From contig NC_031502.1 of the NCBI RefSeq assembly GCF_000237925.1, forward strand, positions 5,623,443-5,687,442: DNA of 64,000 nucleotides. The letters run 5' to 3'. Numbering within the stretch: the stretch's first letter is position 1; every line of letters begins with the position of its first letter. The translations under genes and the position numbers were made by a program. Under the pieces are notes generated by a model. That model did no database searches, was not told the DNA's origin, and worked only from the letters and a program-made list of their open reading frames with translations. Source of the stretch: Schistosoma mansoni (Eukaryota; Platyhelminthes; Trematoda; Strigeidida; Schistosomatidae). This document shows positions 46,610 through 59,150 of this stretch, one piece after another.

Positions 46610-47990
46610 ATTTAGAACAACGACAGTGTGGCGTCACTACACATTTTTGTGTTATCTTTGTACTTTTACATTGTGCACTGTCAAAAGTTCGAATTAATCC
46701 AAAATAAATTTGAAAGGCTGTTTTGTGATTCCAAATTGTAGTGAAAGGAGAATTTATTGTTTGCGGTAAGTGTTATCGTAAATTCCCTGAAAATTCACAA
46801 TTCAGGTGCTACTGGTACAGTTTCCTCAGAATTGCAACCTTGGCACGGACTGATTTTCACCTAGGAATACTCTGAATGTATACTAGTGATTTGGTTGTAC
46901 GTTTTTAATCCCAAGTTGTTATTCACAGTTATGACACGCACGAAACAGACTTTTCGCAACAGTACGGGTAGGAAAGCACCGAGGGAACAGAAGAATATTT
47001 AATGGGTTACTTTATTTCCGAATTTTATCTGACTTAGTAGTTAGCTGTGGTTTTATCTCAGCTTACTATTCGGCTTTTATAGTTTTTCGCGTCAGGGCTA
47101 GTTTTAATACATCTTAAAATTTTGTTCTACTCGTTTTTATCCGTTTCTATCCTTTATGAGTAAACTGTTTTTTTATTCCATCGTCGTAAACATTTTTTAG
47201 AATTTGTTCGGGAACTTACATCTTACAGTGGTCTCATAGAACACTCATAAGCGATCTGGATCTTGTTTTACTTTCGTCTGTGGTATGTAGTGTGATAAGT
47301 GCAACGTTCGATCCCACGAAGCATGCACAGACCTTACATCAACTGCTTAAAATAGACTGGACAAGTCAGATCGCCGGTAGGCATGTGGCAACGCAATATG
47401 AATGCTGAGGATTGGTTGGGCAGTACCAACATTCTCGTGATGGGTTTGAGAAAAGTTATCAGCAACCCTGAAACCCAGTGGTCCTGAAAATGACAAACAA
47501 CTAAAGACCCCAAGTGAAGTTAAGAGGAGGGTATTCGACATTACACTTAATAGAACAGGTAACAACACCTAGAGGATATGATGGAACTAAGCAACATCAT
47601 ATCGTCCACACTGTTAGACTCTATCATTAAACTTGTGTCACGCTCACGAACTCCTGAGATGCAACTGTGGTCCGCAACACTTGCACTTTAGATGACTGAT
47701 TTCTCGTTAATAGGACTATAATGGGCCAAACGTCACCGTCGAAAATGCTGATAAGCCCATGTCTTGTAGGAAAATCAGCCAACCAGTCGACTGTTCAGTC
47801 TACATATGAGATCGCCCAGCCAGTCAACAAAAAGCACATGTATTCGGTCCGAAATCCAGCTTCCGAACAAAATCAATTTCAACCTCAACGTACTTGAAAA
47901 TCTGGTAAATCCGTTGCTGTACAAGATGATTTAAAATTCTAGGGTCAAACCTGCGTTCGGATTTTGCAGCAAATTTAATTGTCTTTCCGG
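46610..47990. other. No gene supported
   Basis: AT-rich. ORFs of 60-75 codons at 47347-47568 (-) and 47824-48009 (-) have no motif. The + strand from about 47600 may be degraded LINE ORF1. Confidence 0.35.
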
Positions 47991-47997
47991 TTCCATC

Positions 47998-48140
47998 CTC
48001 GTGTAGCACACATTCGCTTATCTCTATTATTTTTCTCCCTCGTAATTTTTGTCTTGCGTACTTCCTCCTTAACTTGTCCTAAACTTTATGTTTTAGTCTT
48101 GTGAGTATCATGCATAATGATAGTTTTGCCACCATTACTT
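47998..48140. repeat. Dispersed repeat shared with 55041-55180
   Basis: About 140 bp, sharing 'ctcgtgtagcacacatt' and 'ttatctctattatttttctc' with 55041-55180 at roughly 85-90% by eye. It is probably part of a LINE 5' region. Confidence 0.7.
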
Positions 48141-48453
48141 ACTCCACCAATACAAGGACGACTAGCGGAAGTAGAGGTCTAAGTTCAGAGGTAATGGTAG
48201 GCCAAAAGTCCCAGTTTCTAGCAACGGTATTATAAGAAATCTTAGTGCGGTACCAAATAAAGAAACTCAGAGTAACCTGCATATCATGGAGCACTCAAAC
48301 AAAACATCAAAACTCAATCTTCAACTTAGTAATCAGAATCACACTCCTTCCCAGGCGCCTACTCTCAGCACAACTAGTTAGCGGAAAAGAAATAAGAGAT
48401 AAAGGCATCCTTAACTGTTCGTAACTCAGGCTGCTGTGGAAAATTAGCACAAA

Positions 48454-48620
48454 CATGATAATTGTGTCGCATGCTCCTCCTTCAGAATTTGAATGTAATG
48501 TATGTAATGGCCGGGTTTACTGTTACTGTGATGCTGCAGTGCCTCGGTAGTACTACGGCTTTATGTTAAGTCGTCCTTGTCCGCCTTTCTGGTACGTTTG
48601 CCCAATATGTAAAAAAACAC
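48454..48620 (+). mobile_element. LINE ORF1-like remnant with PHD-like Cys cluster
   Basis: The + frame reads 'FECNVCNGRVYCYCD' and, about 25 codons on, 'CPPFWYVCPICKK'. The C-x2-C ... C-x-C ... W-x2-C-x2-C spacing resembles the PHD-type zinc finger found in ORF1 of some CR1/L2 LINEs. A stop lies between the two halves. The second half is also the very start of the window (13-51). Confidence 0.35.
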
Positions 48621-50650
48621 AGAGATGGAACCAATAAAAGAGAAGGACGAGACCCCATCGAAAGCGACGGTATCAATGTTTGCTAGTAAACACATGTCGC
48701 CCGATATGGGATCAACCGAATACGTGACTACAGGAATCACAATACGAGCTCATACTTCAACGCAACTACCTTACGCTACCAATGCGCAAGCATCTGTCAA
48801 CAGCGGGGAAGAGTATGTGGGCGTTTAATGGTGGTGGCCACCTCTTGTTTCCTAAACCGATGGTTGTTGTAGGTTTTATTCAAATCGTTTGAGCTCGAGA
48901 TTACCATTTAGAAACAGGAAGCTCCCAAGATTCAGTAAGGGATAATACCCAATTCAGCTTGTCACATCAGCTTCCTCCTATAACTGACTCCCACAAGAAT
49001 GTCGGCTCGATCATTATATCAAACAAAAAAATATCAGTTCCGTTACCACAGACCAACGGAGAATTGATAAGTCGTTCAATGTTCTACCTTTTTACGTCTG
49101 TCTATCAAAACTTGCAGATGGTCTATAAAGGTCATATATTTACTAGTTTATTATCTTTTCAAGGTAGTATTTGCATTCTTTCCACAAATCACCACACACG
49201 ACTGGTTCTTTGTGTCCTGTACATAGGAATCAAATCTAGTAAGGTAATAGAGGGAATATGTGTGTGAGAACCACGAGCCATCTATCCAACACCATGTTGG
49301 TGAGATACCAATTTCCTAGGTTCTGTTCGGCTATCACGTATTTACTCACCTTCCTCTTGAGTTACCCGAGCCAAAAATAAAGAACAATCTGTCTAGTGAA
49401 GAATGGCAGACCCCGGAAACAAACTTTGATGTACGTTTGTTTCATTTGTAATCATCCGTTGTAACAAAACTTCCATGTGTTGTTCATTTGATTTTAAATC
49501 AGGACCGCCGATCAACAAATTCTCCATATGCCCCTATGCAATAGGCATAGGACGTGTAGGTTGTCCATAAACATTCAAAATGTTCGAGTCGCATTCCTCG
49601 GACCGAATAGCACACGTACAAACTTGAGCGGTACAAAAAGTGTAGAAATCGCTGACTTCGGGATATATTCTCCAGCTACTGGGACGTCGTGATGTGCTCT
49701 GAACAAGTCAATTTGAGTAATTCTGTTCGTACCCTGAAAACCGTCTGTAAAATCATACAGATGATGAATCGGGTACCTATCTGGTACGGCTTCACGGTTG
49801 GGGGACCTGCAATCCCCACACCGTAGCCAGTCACCTTCATTTCTCTTCGAAATCACGTGTAGAGGTGATGCCCGTCAGTAGAACGGACAACGCCCAGTTG
49901 TAGCATGTATGCGAATTCACGACTAGCGATTGTCAGTCTTCCGAGACTTACAAGCACAACCACTTCTCCAGTTCCATCGTACGAGTTTCTTTCGGAAGAC
50001 TGAGTGTTCACTTTGCTTAGGCTTGAAAATTACTCGAACATACTCTGGAACTCTTGAGTTCTTACTGGAGGAGTTTGCACGAAGTTAACAAACTTATGTG
50101 ACTTTGTCTGATGTATAACGTGGAGTTCCGTTGCGTGTAAGATATCGTTTCTCAGTGTCAATTAAGAATCCATACCTTTCCAAAAGTCCATTCCCACTAT
50201 CGCCAGATCTGAATTAACTAAGATTAACACTCAGAATAATGGTCTCTTGAATCCCAAATACGGCACCAGAGTTCGTCGCTAGAACGACTCAATTTGAATT
50301 TTATTGGCAGCTCGAAATGTACCTGTGAGATTTCATCGACCTAGTCAGATTTTGTTCTGAGGAACGCCAGTAAGCGTGGCAACTGTATCTACCAAAATCT
50401 TCAAGCTGGAAATTTTGTCCCTAACTGAAAACAACAGACTGAAAAGGCACTCCTCCTCAGTCTCTGCCACCTGTGAAGGGCTTAAACGTTTCCTACATTC
50501 TTGGTAGTCTGTTTAGGCCAGGTAAATGGTTGATTGAACCAGGTAGACTAGGCACCAAGCATCCAGTGATCCCAACATAACTGTCCAGACGGTCTGGACG
50601 TTTTCGTCCTGCTTGTGACCCGGAATTCGGTTACTTTGGTGACCTATTCC
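48566..50650. repeat. Duplicated 2.1-kb block, copy 2
   Basis: Second copy of 1-2085 at offset 48565. It holds the same - strand gypsy RT fossil at 49575-49856. Its left side continues into sequence that copy 1 lacks because the window starts there. Confidence 0.9.
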
Positions 50651-50692
50651 TGTTTCTATTATCCATTCGTAATTCTGGCGAAGATTTTGGGA

Positions 50693-51155
50693 CATCTCGG
50701 AAACTAAAAGAGTGAACATATAGCGTGAATCTCAGCATGGGATTTCGTCAGATTTCGGCCTCGTGAAGAAACGCTCACTTTCAACAAGCAGCAACTTAAG
50801 GTCACCAATATCAAAATTTCCGAGTTGGTGTTTCATGGTCATAACAGTTTCCATCCCTAACGGTGACATGTTATGCTTATGTTCCTTGTTTTCATCCTGT
50901 ATCGATTCAGACATTTTATGGTATATAACGAATATATCAATGAAATATAAACAGGGAAGAAATAAGGCCTACACCAAAGGTTTGCAAATGAATGACTAAA
51001 ACCCACATTAAGAGCAAACTTTATCTATATTTGAAGTTAAAAGCCTCAAAGTGACATGGCTCTCGTTCGTCTTAAACTCGAGTGTTACGAACAAGTCATC
51101 GCCTGCGTTAAACAAGACACTGAACTGTTAGAAAGGGCTGAGAGAACCACAAGTA
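50693..51155. repeat. Partial extra copy of the duplicated block (same as 53091-53553)
   Basis: 463 bp matching 53091-53553 at offset 2398. It ends inside the CR1-like fragment, where 'caagtagtag' switches straight to the start of the 51161-54016 duplication. This gives a local stutter of the same sequence about 2 kb before its full copy. Confidence 0.9.
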
Positions 51156-51160
51156 GTAGT

Positions 51161-54016
51161 AGAACTAAAGCGACCAGATAAAGAACTGTTCAAACAGAAA
51201 TAAGAGAGGGAGTTTCCGAAGTTATTAATTGTAATTAGAAGGAAATAACTCAATAAAATATGAGAATAAACGAATAACTGTTGCTGCCAATATCTATGTG
51301 AATGGTGCAAAGCTTTGAAAGGATTTCGGTAGAAAAACTACACTCCAAACCGCTTAAACTACTCAGTTCAAACACAATACTTTTGACAGATGAAGAATTA
51401 CACGATCAGTAAGGTAATATAAAATCATGACAAAGTGTACTAAACAATACATTCCGAGTAAAAGCCGGTCGGTCGCTAAGGGTAGACGTGTCTTCTTGAG
51501 CGTTCACATAACGAAGATGGCTTTTTTCTGTCTCAATAGGTGTATCTAACTGATTAGTAGAAATACCTGGGAAAACTAAATCTCTACTAAGTAACCTATG
51601 TCTAACCTTTCATTCTACGAATTCATACTTTTCGAGTCATATTCTCTATTCCCAATGACTTCTTACTATCAATTTATTTATTTCTTTAAACACATAAATA
51701 TTGGTACACGGAAGTACCGGATACACATGCGCTACACTTCATCATTCGATTTGCGTGAGGGCTGGAATGCTTCCCGGGTGCCCAAACCGAGGCAGGTGGT
51801 TTTCTTTAGGGTCCACTCCTGTTGGGGATGTTAGGTCTTCATGACTCAAAAAAACATGACGGAATTAGAAGTAAGGACTGTTCGGAGATGTAACGATTTT
51901 TATGATTTCCATAAATATTTAACTACATTTGTAAAATAGGTACTATATTTTTGTAATTTTCTATCGAACCTATAAAAATATGGTATTATCGAAGTGAATT
52001 TTGGGGATCTCAAATCCCCAACACCTCTCTCTTTTTTATCACTTGAAGTTTGGACCCTGACTCTAAATTTTCTGGCTTTTTCCTCTCCTACGAAATAATG
52101 TTGGTCCAGGCTTTCTCGTACTTCTGGAGCTATTGGGCTTCTTATTTTGGCAAAATCCCTCTTTATGGCCCACAGCTTTACATTTCCTGAGCCGATGCAC
52201 TTTTTAAGGGCAGCTTCGAACATAGTGCTGTTCACCATAATGCCAGCATAGAGCAGGAGGATTTGTTTTCGCCCGTTGCATTAGACTCGGTATAGCTGGG
52301 GCAGATTTAGACGGGTTGGGTAGTTGTTAGATTACATGTGCTTCAGTAAGATCAGAACCACCATGCTGGACCATCGTAGTGTCATGCGGCGGATTCATTA
52401 GACGTTGATATTGTAGGGCCAGTGAAATGTCACTGAACCCTAGCCGAATCATCCGGCAGTTGGGTCACTAAATATCGATCAGATCATCGATCTCCGTCAA
52501 CGTCAAGGACAATCAACACGCATCAGTTAATCATACGCCATGGACTGGCTTATGCGGCAGTGGTTCTACTTTCGCTTGTATCTACTTTAACTAATGTATT
52601 CCTGTAATAACGTCCTTTGTGTTGTACAGTCTTCAGAGCATCCATGGTCCCTCGATGCGTCGATGAGGCAATCCACGTAAGGTACTGATCGCGAGATGTG
52701 ACTCCGAAGTTAGTTTGTTTGTTACACCGTTCCCGTCTAACTCGAGTAGGCCTCCAATCATTCGACATAGATCATCAACGTTGGTGGTCGACAATATTCA
52801 TTTGCAATGGCATAGAGTGTCAGTTCGAGACCTTGGTCCAAACGACTAGGCAAGCATGTTCTGATGTCACTGAACTTCTGCAATTGGAGACTGCAGATGA
52901 GAATATGGGCTTGAAATTGACCTTCAGTCAGCGAATTCAACACGGATCGTTTGCATTCGCAATCCGATATATCTATTTAGAAAGGACTTTGGATTCTTTG
53001 GCTGCCTCATGAAGAAAGACGGCACATCCTCTCAGGTATTAAATTGGTTTGCGGTTGTGACGTTGTGAGACTGAAAATCACGTTGCGGTATTTTTCGGAA
53101 ACTAAAGGAGTGAACATATAGCGTGAATCTCAGCATGGGATTTCGTCAGATTTCGGCCTCGTGAAGAAACGCTCACTTTCAACAAGCAGCAACTTAAGGT
53201 CACCAATATCAAAATTTCCGAGTTGGTGTTTCATGGTCATAACAGTTTCCATCCCTAACGGTGACATGTTATGCTTATGTTCCTTGTTTTCATCCTGTAT
53301 CGATTCAGACATTTTATGGTATATAACGAATATATCAATGAAATATAAACAGGGAAGAAATAAGGCCTACACCAAAGGTTTGCAAATGAATGACTAAAAC
53401 CCACATTAAGAGCAAACTTTATCTATATTTGAAGTTAAAAGCCTCAAAGTGACATGGCTCTCGTTCGTCTTAAACTCGAGTGTTACGAACAAGTCATCGC
53501 CTGCGTTAAACAAGACACTGAACTGTTAGAAAGGGCTGAGAGAACCACAAGTAGGTTGGTTCTCCGAATCCCAAGGCCGCCGTATGATGACAGTCTTCCC
53601 AAACCTGACTTCTTATTATATAGAAGGATGGGATGCGACGTGATGACAGACTTCAGACTACTTGATGATGACCTCGTATTGGGCATGACCTCATTTTACA
53701 AGGGTGCCTGAAGGAAATTCCCAATTTCAGCTCATGAAAGACTTGCTAGTGAACCCGTGAAAGAACTTAGTCAAGATGAGATAATATGCATGCAGATAAT
53801 AGTACGCCAAAACATAAATGCTATGACCTCAATTGGCCTTACATAAATTGGAAAAGGCAGAAAATAGCACTCAAAACGAAATTGTAGATTAAGTGATGAA
53901 GTTATAACAACCGTGATGTAAGAAATGTTACTTGAAAGTCCATTCTTGGGTAACCACTACAACTTGAGTTCGCTCGATTAAAAATGTTGCTCCGTATGTT
54001 TGGCATCATCCACATG
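51161..54016. repeat. Segmental duplication (same as 29851-32706)
   Basis: Third occurrence of the gypsy-gag/solo-LTR/CR1 mosaic. Within it are repeat family B (51673-51835), gag fossil on - (51900-52407), solo LTR (52412-52793, ATAT on both sides) and the CR1-like fragment on + (53454-53820). After 54016 it diverges from the 32-kb copy. Confidence 0.95.
52412..52793 (+). mobile_element. Solo LTR, family A, same insertion as 31102-31483
   Basis: 382 bp with an intact TGTAGGG start and ATAT at 52408-52411 and 52794-52797. The identical position and target duplication as at 31102 show it was copied with the host segment and did not insert independently. Confidence 0.88.
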
Positions 54017-55040
54017 GAACGAAGTACATTTCCGCTGGGGTTATTGGACAATAGTCTAGACCAATAAACACACGTACTGCAGAACAGCTCAAAATTAGGT
54101 TATGACACAACTATAATCTCCAAATCACTTACTGTGTTCCCTAAAATATACTTTAAAAATAAAAGTATGATATTTGTCGGTTAACGATATAACAACTTCC
54201 GTTCAAGTTTGATACAAACAAGCAATACATATTGAATATAAATGTACTCGCACACGGGAAGTCCCAAGAAAAAAGTCAAGACATGACCTTTGTTTTGTGG
54301 CCGAGAAAATTGTCAAATACACACGTCACTATAAATTTCCCATCTAATCATCAACGATTGGAACTCTTTAGCTCGAGATTTGATTGAGGGTCTATCTGCC
54401 GACACGTCCACAAAATAGTTTAATCAACTGAAAGACCAACAATATCAACACCAACAGAAAACACTGAGACTCTTATCCTTCACATACTGAAACAGAACTC
54501 AAGATATATGAAACAACACATAACATTGAACTTCACTAAAACCGGTGCAGTCGGTTAGCCGTATTGCCCTTATTACACCATATAAAAGGCCTGAAAACGC
54601 ACAGTAATACGGGACATAAGAGAAAAGGGATTATCAGGCTTACAAACACTTTTTGAAAATGTGTTGAACGTTTCACCACTTCACTATTCGAAAACGATGT
54701 GACCTCGTTAATCTCTCACCGGTAATCAGAAATATCAACTTTTCCTCAACCATATTGCAACGAATGAATACGTCCAGGAATAACAACTACACCTTCATCT
54801 GGACAGCAGACAACTATAATAACAAATGTAACAGCAATAGTCATATCAAGGTTAAACCAATGTGCAATAGATCTAGTTGTCTGAGTCAACTGCTCTCTTA
54901 CACGTTGCTTCAACTTCAACATGCACACATACATTGACTTGCAAACACATGCTGTGGACAAATTACTGAATCCACATGTAGTTGCTTGCTATGATGGTCA
55001 GAGGTACTATGGCAATTTTATTTGTCTCTGAAGTTATATT
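54017..55040. other. No gene seen
   Basis: AT-rich single-copy sequence. ORFs near 54746-54961 lie on both strands and lack motif or splice support. Confidence 0.4.
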
Positions 55041-55215
55041 CTCGTGTAGCACACATTTGCTTATCTCTATTATTTTTCTCCTTCGTAACATTTGTTTCGC
55101 GTACTTCCTTCTTAAAATGTCTCATTTTACGTTTCAGCCTCGTGAGTAGCATGTATAGTAATAGCAGTGCTACCAGATAATCAGGGACACCATTCAGAAT
55201 GCCACGAGTCACGAA

Positions 55216-55565
55216 ATCAGTTCGAGGATCCGAATTCAAACCTCATGATGAGTGCCTCCATTCGCCTAACATTTACCCCTTAGAGTACAGGCGTCTTAGA
55301 GGTGACTTTCTTATGACTTACGGTATCCTTAACACTACTGGTAATCCCCTTAAACATTTTCTTAAGCTTAGTCACAACACTAATCTAAGAGGTAACACCC
55401 AGAAACTGGAGACCCAACATGGCAGAGCAGACTGTAGACACAACTTCTAGTACGTAAGAGTTGTCAAATGCTGGAATTCGCTGCCGACTGAGCTAGTCCA
55501 AGGGACTTCCCAGGAGTTTTTTAGGAGGAAACCTGACCTTTTTTTAAGGACTAAGGATAATGTAT
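55216..55565 (+). mobile_element. CR1-type LINE, C-terminal fragment
   Basis: The + strand reads 'YPLEYRRLRGDFLMTYGIL', 'HNTNLRGNTQKLETQHGRAD' and, after a frame change, 'VVKCWNSLPTELVQG', the standard C-terminal region of CR1-like ORF2 in flukes. The 5' part is absent. Confidence 0.75.
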
Positions 55566-55843
55566 TATTATGATTTACCAAATTCTTTTTTCTCCTCTAT
55601 TAGCGTTAATATACCTAGGTTCTTGCCTGGAGGTGTTGGTGATCCACTGCTACTATACACAGAAGCCCGTTAAGCGAAAGCTTCTTCTATTCCGTCCACA
55701 ACCATTTGAACCACTCAGGCAAAGCACAAACGTGGAATCCAAAGATCTGGCTTACGTGTAGCACAGAACGCTTGCTACCGATTAAATGGAGGGCCTGACA
55801 CAAACGGAAAATTTCCCTAAGGGATTGTGATCAAAGCTCTCAA

Positions 55844-56410
55844 TTGGCATTGAGAAACAGAAGTAAAACTGAAGTACACAGACATAGGAGTTGTTTTCGG
55901 GCTAAGACGGTAGTCAAAATGCGAGATAACTCCAAATACCTCCACAGGTTGATAACCGTGAGGATGCTAGAAAACCACGGGATGTATGATCTTAAAGTGC
56001 CAAATGGCGAAGACCTTAATAACTCCACTGTCCAACCAAACAAGGAGTCTGCAAGTTCGAAACACCTCGCAACTCTAGTGCTATTTGAGCGTCTGGAAGA
56101 TATCCAATTAAATCTCAGGCTAGTATTGAAGAGATTACAACACCTGAGACCAGGAAAGTCCCAAGGATGTAACAACATCCCACCTACAATCCTGAAACAG
56201 TACACACAGGCCACCGACACACCAGTATATGGTCTGTATGAGAACCCACTAGATTTACACCAACTACCAGGAGGATGTAGGCGGGCCACCCTCTCTCCAG
56301 AATTCAAAGGAAGAAACAGAAAAGATCCAGTCTGATACAGACCAATCTCATCACTCCCAATACTGTCAAAAGATAATGGAAGGACTGGTCAATGAACAAA
56401 ATAGACGAGT
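55844..56410 (+). mobile_element. CR1-type LINE, RT N-terminal fragment
   Basis: The + ORF 55844-56335 carries 'LKRLQHLRPGKSQGCNNIPP' (the R-L-x-PGKSxGxDxIxP block before the RT fingers) and 'LPGGCRRATLSPEFKGRNRK', followed after a stop by 'RPISSLPILSK'-type sequence. It is a separate, broken copy from the fragment just upstream, since the domain order is reversed (C-terminal piece first). Confidence 0.65.
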
Positions 56411-57230
56411 AATTCGGTAAGAATGACATCCACCATGAAGGCTAACACGGTCTCAAGAAAGTCCCTGCGTGCCCAGTCTACTAATGTCGTGGAAAATCTG
56501 GACGGCCTGCTTGGATCAAAAGATACCGGTTCACGCAATATTATTTCATTTCCCAAAACCGTTGACCCAGTACCTTATTTGCTTCTCATGGCGATGATTG
56601 GAGAAATGAGTTTCACAAACCCACCCTTGTCTCACCTCTCCAACTAATCAGAGAACAGAACGTTTCGTTGTGAGATAAAAAGAATGCATATGGATCATCG
56701 AGTCTCAATATCAAGAGTTGATTAGGAACAACCTCAGCACGAGCATTTTACCAGAACATCATCACCATTCTCCATGAGGCAACCCTCGGAAGATTACACA
56801 TGAAAGGGCGAACATTCACGCACGCTCTCAACTTCTCTCATTGTGAGTTCCCGCCCCCCCATTTGAAATGTTTCTCCGACCGAGGTGACCACAGCCCCAT
56901 CACTGGAGAGCCTCAAGAGGAGACTTGACAAACACGCACCCACACCCTGCAAGGATAAGTCGGTGGACATATAAATAAATGTAAGACTGAAAAGAAATTA
57001 CTATTTCAAACTTCTTGCCATCTAAAAGCATAACCATGATCAGTTAAAACAACAGATTCTGACCTCAGCTACCATCAATTGTAAGCATGAATTGAGGACA
57101 TATGTCTTTGTATGATTCAAAGCATGGATGTGTGAGATTGCATGTCAGAGATTCACTTAGAGTGTGGATTAACTAAATTTCTTACTTCAAGCTTGCGTTG
57201 TACAGACCCGAGCGTAGGTCAGCGTCTGTC
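56410..57230. other. Probable LINE debris; no gene
   Basis: Continues from the RT fragment with no further convincing motif. A c-rich 'cgccccccc' run lies near 56852. Confidence 0.35.
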
Positions 57231-57716
57231 CTACTTCAAACTTTCTAGAATATCAACGTCTTCGCATCGTTGTCGCCTGAGAAGAGCGCACGAGCGGTGT
57301 GCGCTTTCCTGAAACAGTCGGACACGACTAGCTGAAACAGTTGAAAACTTCAAAAGAAAATTCTTATGATTTGCTACCCAGACAACTTTGTTGGTCTGAT
57401 GAGTCAAGTTAATGTATACTGCCCTCGTAAACGTGTCGGAAATTGCTATTTGTTTACGGCGACTAAAGCAAACCATAGATATATTCCCATTTTCTCGGAA
57501 TACTTCTGTGTTTGACTGGACGCACTGTAAAATACCTATGATGTGTCTAAAACCGATTAATTGAAACGTACACTTGACAACATGGATACAACTGTGACCG
57601 TATTTCAGCCACATAGTTCCTGGTGAGCTGCTTGTATAACCTCCAAGAAACCATATGTCAAAGGCTACACGTTGTAGTACTACCCAACAAAATCGGTCTT
57701 TAATGATATCGTTCAC
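57231..57716 (-). CDS. Unrecognised 161-codon open frame
   Basis: An uninterrupted - frame, Cys- and aromatic-rich ('FCWVVLQRVAFDIWFLGGY'), ending 'RSCALLRRQRCEDVDILESL'. A cccag just before it (near 57719) could serve as an acceptor. It is single-copy in the window. I recognise no domain. It could be a repeat-derived or chance frame, since the DNA is only moderately AT-rich here. Confidence 0.25.
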   Translation of the reverse strand: MNDIIKDRFCWVVLQRVAFDIWFLGGYTSSSPGTMWLKYGHSCIHVVKCTFQLIGFRHIIGILQCVQSNTEVFRENGNISMVCFSRRKQIAISDTFTRAVYINLTHQTNKVVWVANHKNFLLKFSTVSASRVRLFQESAHRSCALLRRQRCEDVDILESLK

Positions 57717-57719
57717 TGG

Positions 57720-58490
57720 GCATCAACTATCGCTTGGAAGGATCGACAGAAATGTATCCTTCTGTGCAAGGATGGTTGTGCATGGTTTCAACTGAGGTGA
57801 CCTTTAGCTCATCATTCATTACACAAACCCAAGACCAAGATCGGCAGTTGCGAAGCATAGATTTGTTTTAGATGAAGCATACATGGATGATCAGCATCAT
57901 TTTTGATTAGGTTGTGGTGGTGAGTTAGGTGTATGGCCTTCAAGAGAATGCTCGTCGCTATCACTATTTACATCCTGAGGGCAAGCAACTGACCCTGATT
58001 TACTGAGTTTACACTTGTAGATGGCGTCGAGTCTTGATGGACTATGATCACCACTACAATGAGATTACGCGCCCAGAAACGACTTGGTCCCTTTGATAAC
58101 TCGCAAACCAGAAGACTGCAACTGGTCCAGATAGAGTATATTTATTGGCAATCTTGTGGTATCGAATGAATACCGAGACATACCAAAGATTACAGGCAAT
58201 AAGAGCAGAGCGTAAGAAAGTTCGGACCAACAAGATGGAGAGCGGAAAGAGAAGTGACTTTGATACAGTTAAACAAGTACAGTAAAACAATCGCTGGTAT
58301 AATTGGTTACAATACTGTTTCTATTATACCAATCGCGTTCTTGTCGCAAAAAGCAGGTCACTACACACTCATATATACAAGCATATCTGACGAAAAATTA
58401 ATACTGCGTTGGGTCAGCTTCGTTCGTTTTACATACCGATATGGCATACTGTGTGTATATTTTGCAAAGAGTTATCGACCACATGAGTTT
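57720..58490. other. No gene seen
   Basis: No coding or repeat signal that I can support before the palindrome at 58495. Confidence 0.4.
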
Positions 58491-58494
58491 TATT

Positions 58495-58522
58495 ACCTTA
58501 CGTACTTCGAAGTACGTAAGGT
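58495..58522. repeat. Perfect 28-bp palindrome
   Basis: accttacgtacttc followed immediately by gaagtacgtaaggt, with no spacer. It lies exactly where homology between gene X copy C and the 11-kb copy ends (about 58525). Confidence 0.9.
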
Positions 58523-58548
58523 TATTATTGTTTTTGCATTGTCTATAG

Positions 58549-58686
58549 GTAGAGTCTTCCGTGTTCAAGGATATAACCGTAAGTTCAGCTTCAAGTACCT
58601 TGTTGTGCAAAACAAGTTTCCTGGATATAGTAACGTTTCTCTTCATTACATTTTAGAATTCACAAGAATTGTTTGAGTCTCCATAG
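58549..58686 (+). pseudogene. Gene X copy C, last two exons
   Basis: Exons 58549-58578 (30 nt) and 58657-58686 (30 nt, TAG) with acceptor ctatag, donor gtaagt and acceptor attttag correspond to gene X exons 11120-11149 and 11012-11041 at roughly 90% identity. Reading frame, exon sizes, stop and AATAAA (58821-58826) are kept. The larger upstream exon is missing, so on present evidence this is a truncated copy, unless a different upstream exon is used. Confidence 0.7.
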
Positions 58687-58954
58687 CCCAACAGGCCTGA
58701 TGGAAAGAATGAATACGTGAAATGCTTGGTCCGTGACAATGGCAATTACATAAGGAGCATTGATGCTCTACCATCTGCCAACTGCTCATAACGTTGTACA
58801 TTGATGAACTTTTTGTTTTCAATAAAAATTTTGAAATTATACAATATTTTACGTACTTTACATTATTCGTGTACTGTGTTGTGGGAATGAAAGCGAACAC
58901 AGGAGGCGGTTGCGGTCAATACATCAGTGTGTATGTAGTGGAAAAGTAGACAAT

Positions 58955-59150
58955 GTAGCGGATATTTAGGCTAATAATCGGCAAGTCGTCGGATGTTTAG
59001 GGTAAAAGTCGGAAATTCGTCGAATATTTAAGGGAAAAGTCGGCAAATCGTCGGATATTTAGGGCGAAAATCAGAAATTCGTCAGATATTTAGGGGAAAA
59101 GTCGGCTATTCGTCGGATATTTAGGGGAAAAATCGGAAATTTAGCGACAT
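58955..59150. repeat. Minisatellite, about 31-bp unit, second array
   Basis: About six imperfect units around 'cgtcggatatttagggg', the reverse complement of the 10575-10745 array. Shared homology with that locus runs on to 59322 and stops where the CR1-like 3' UTR begins. Confidence 0.85.
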
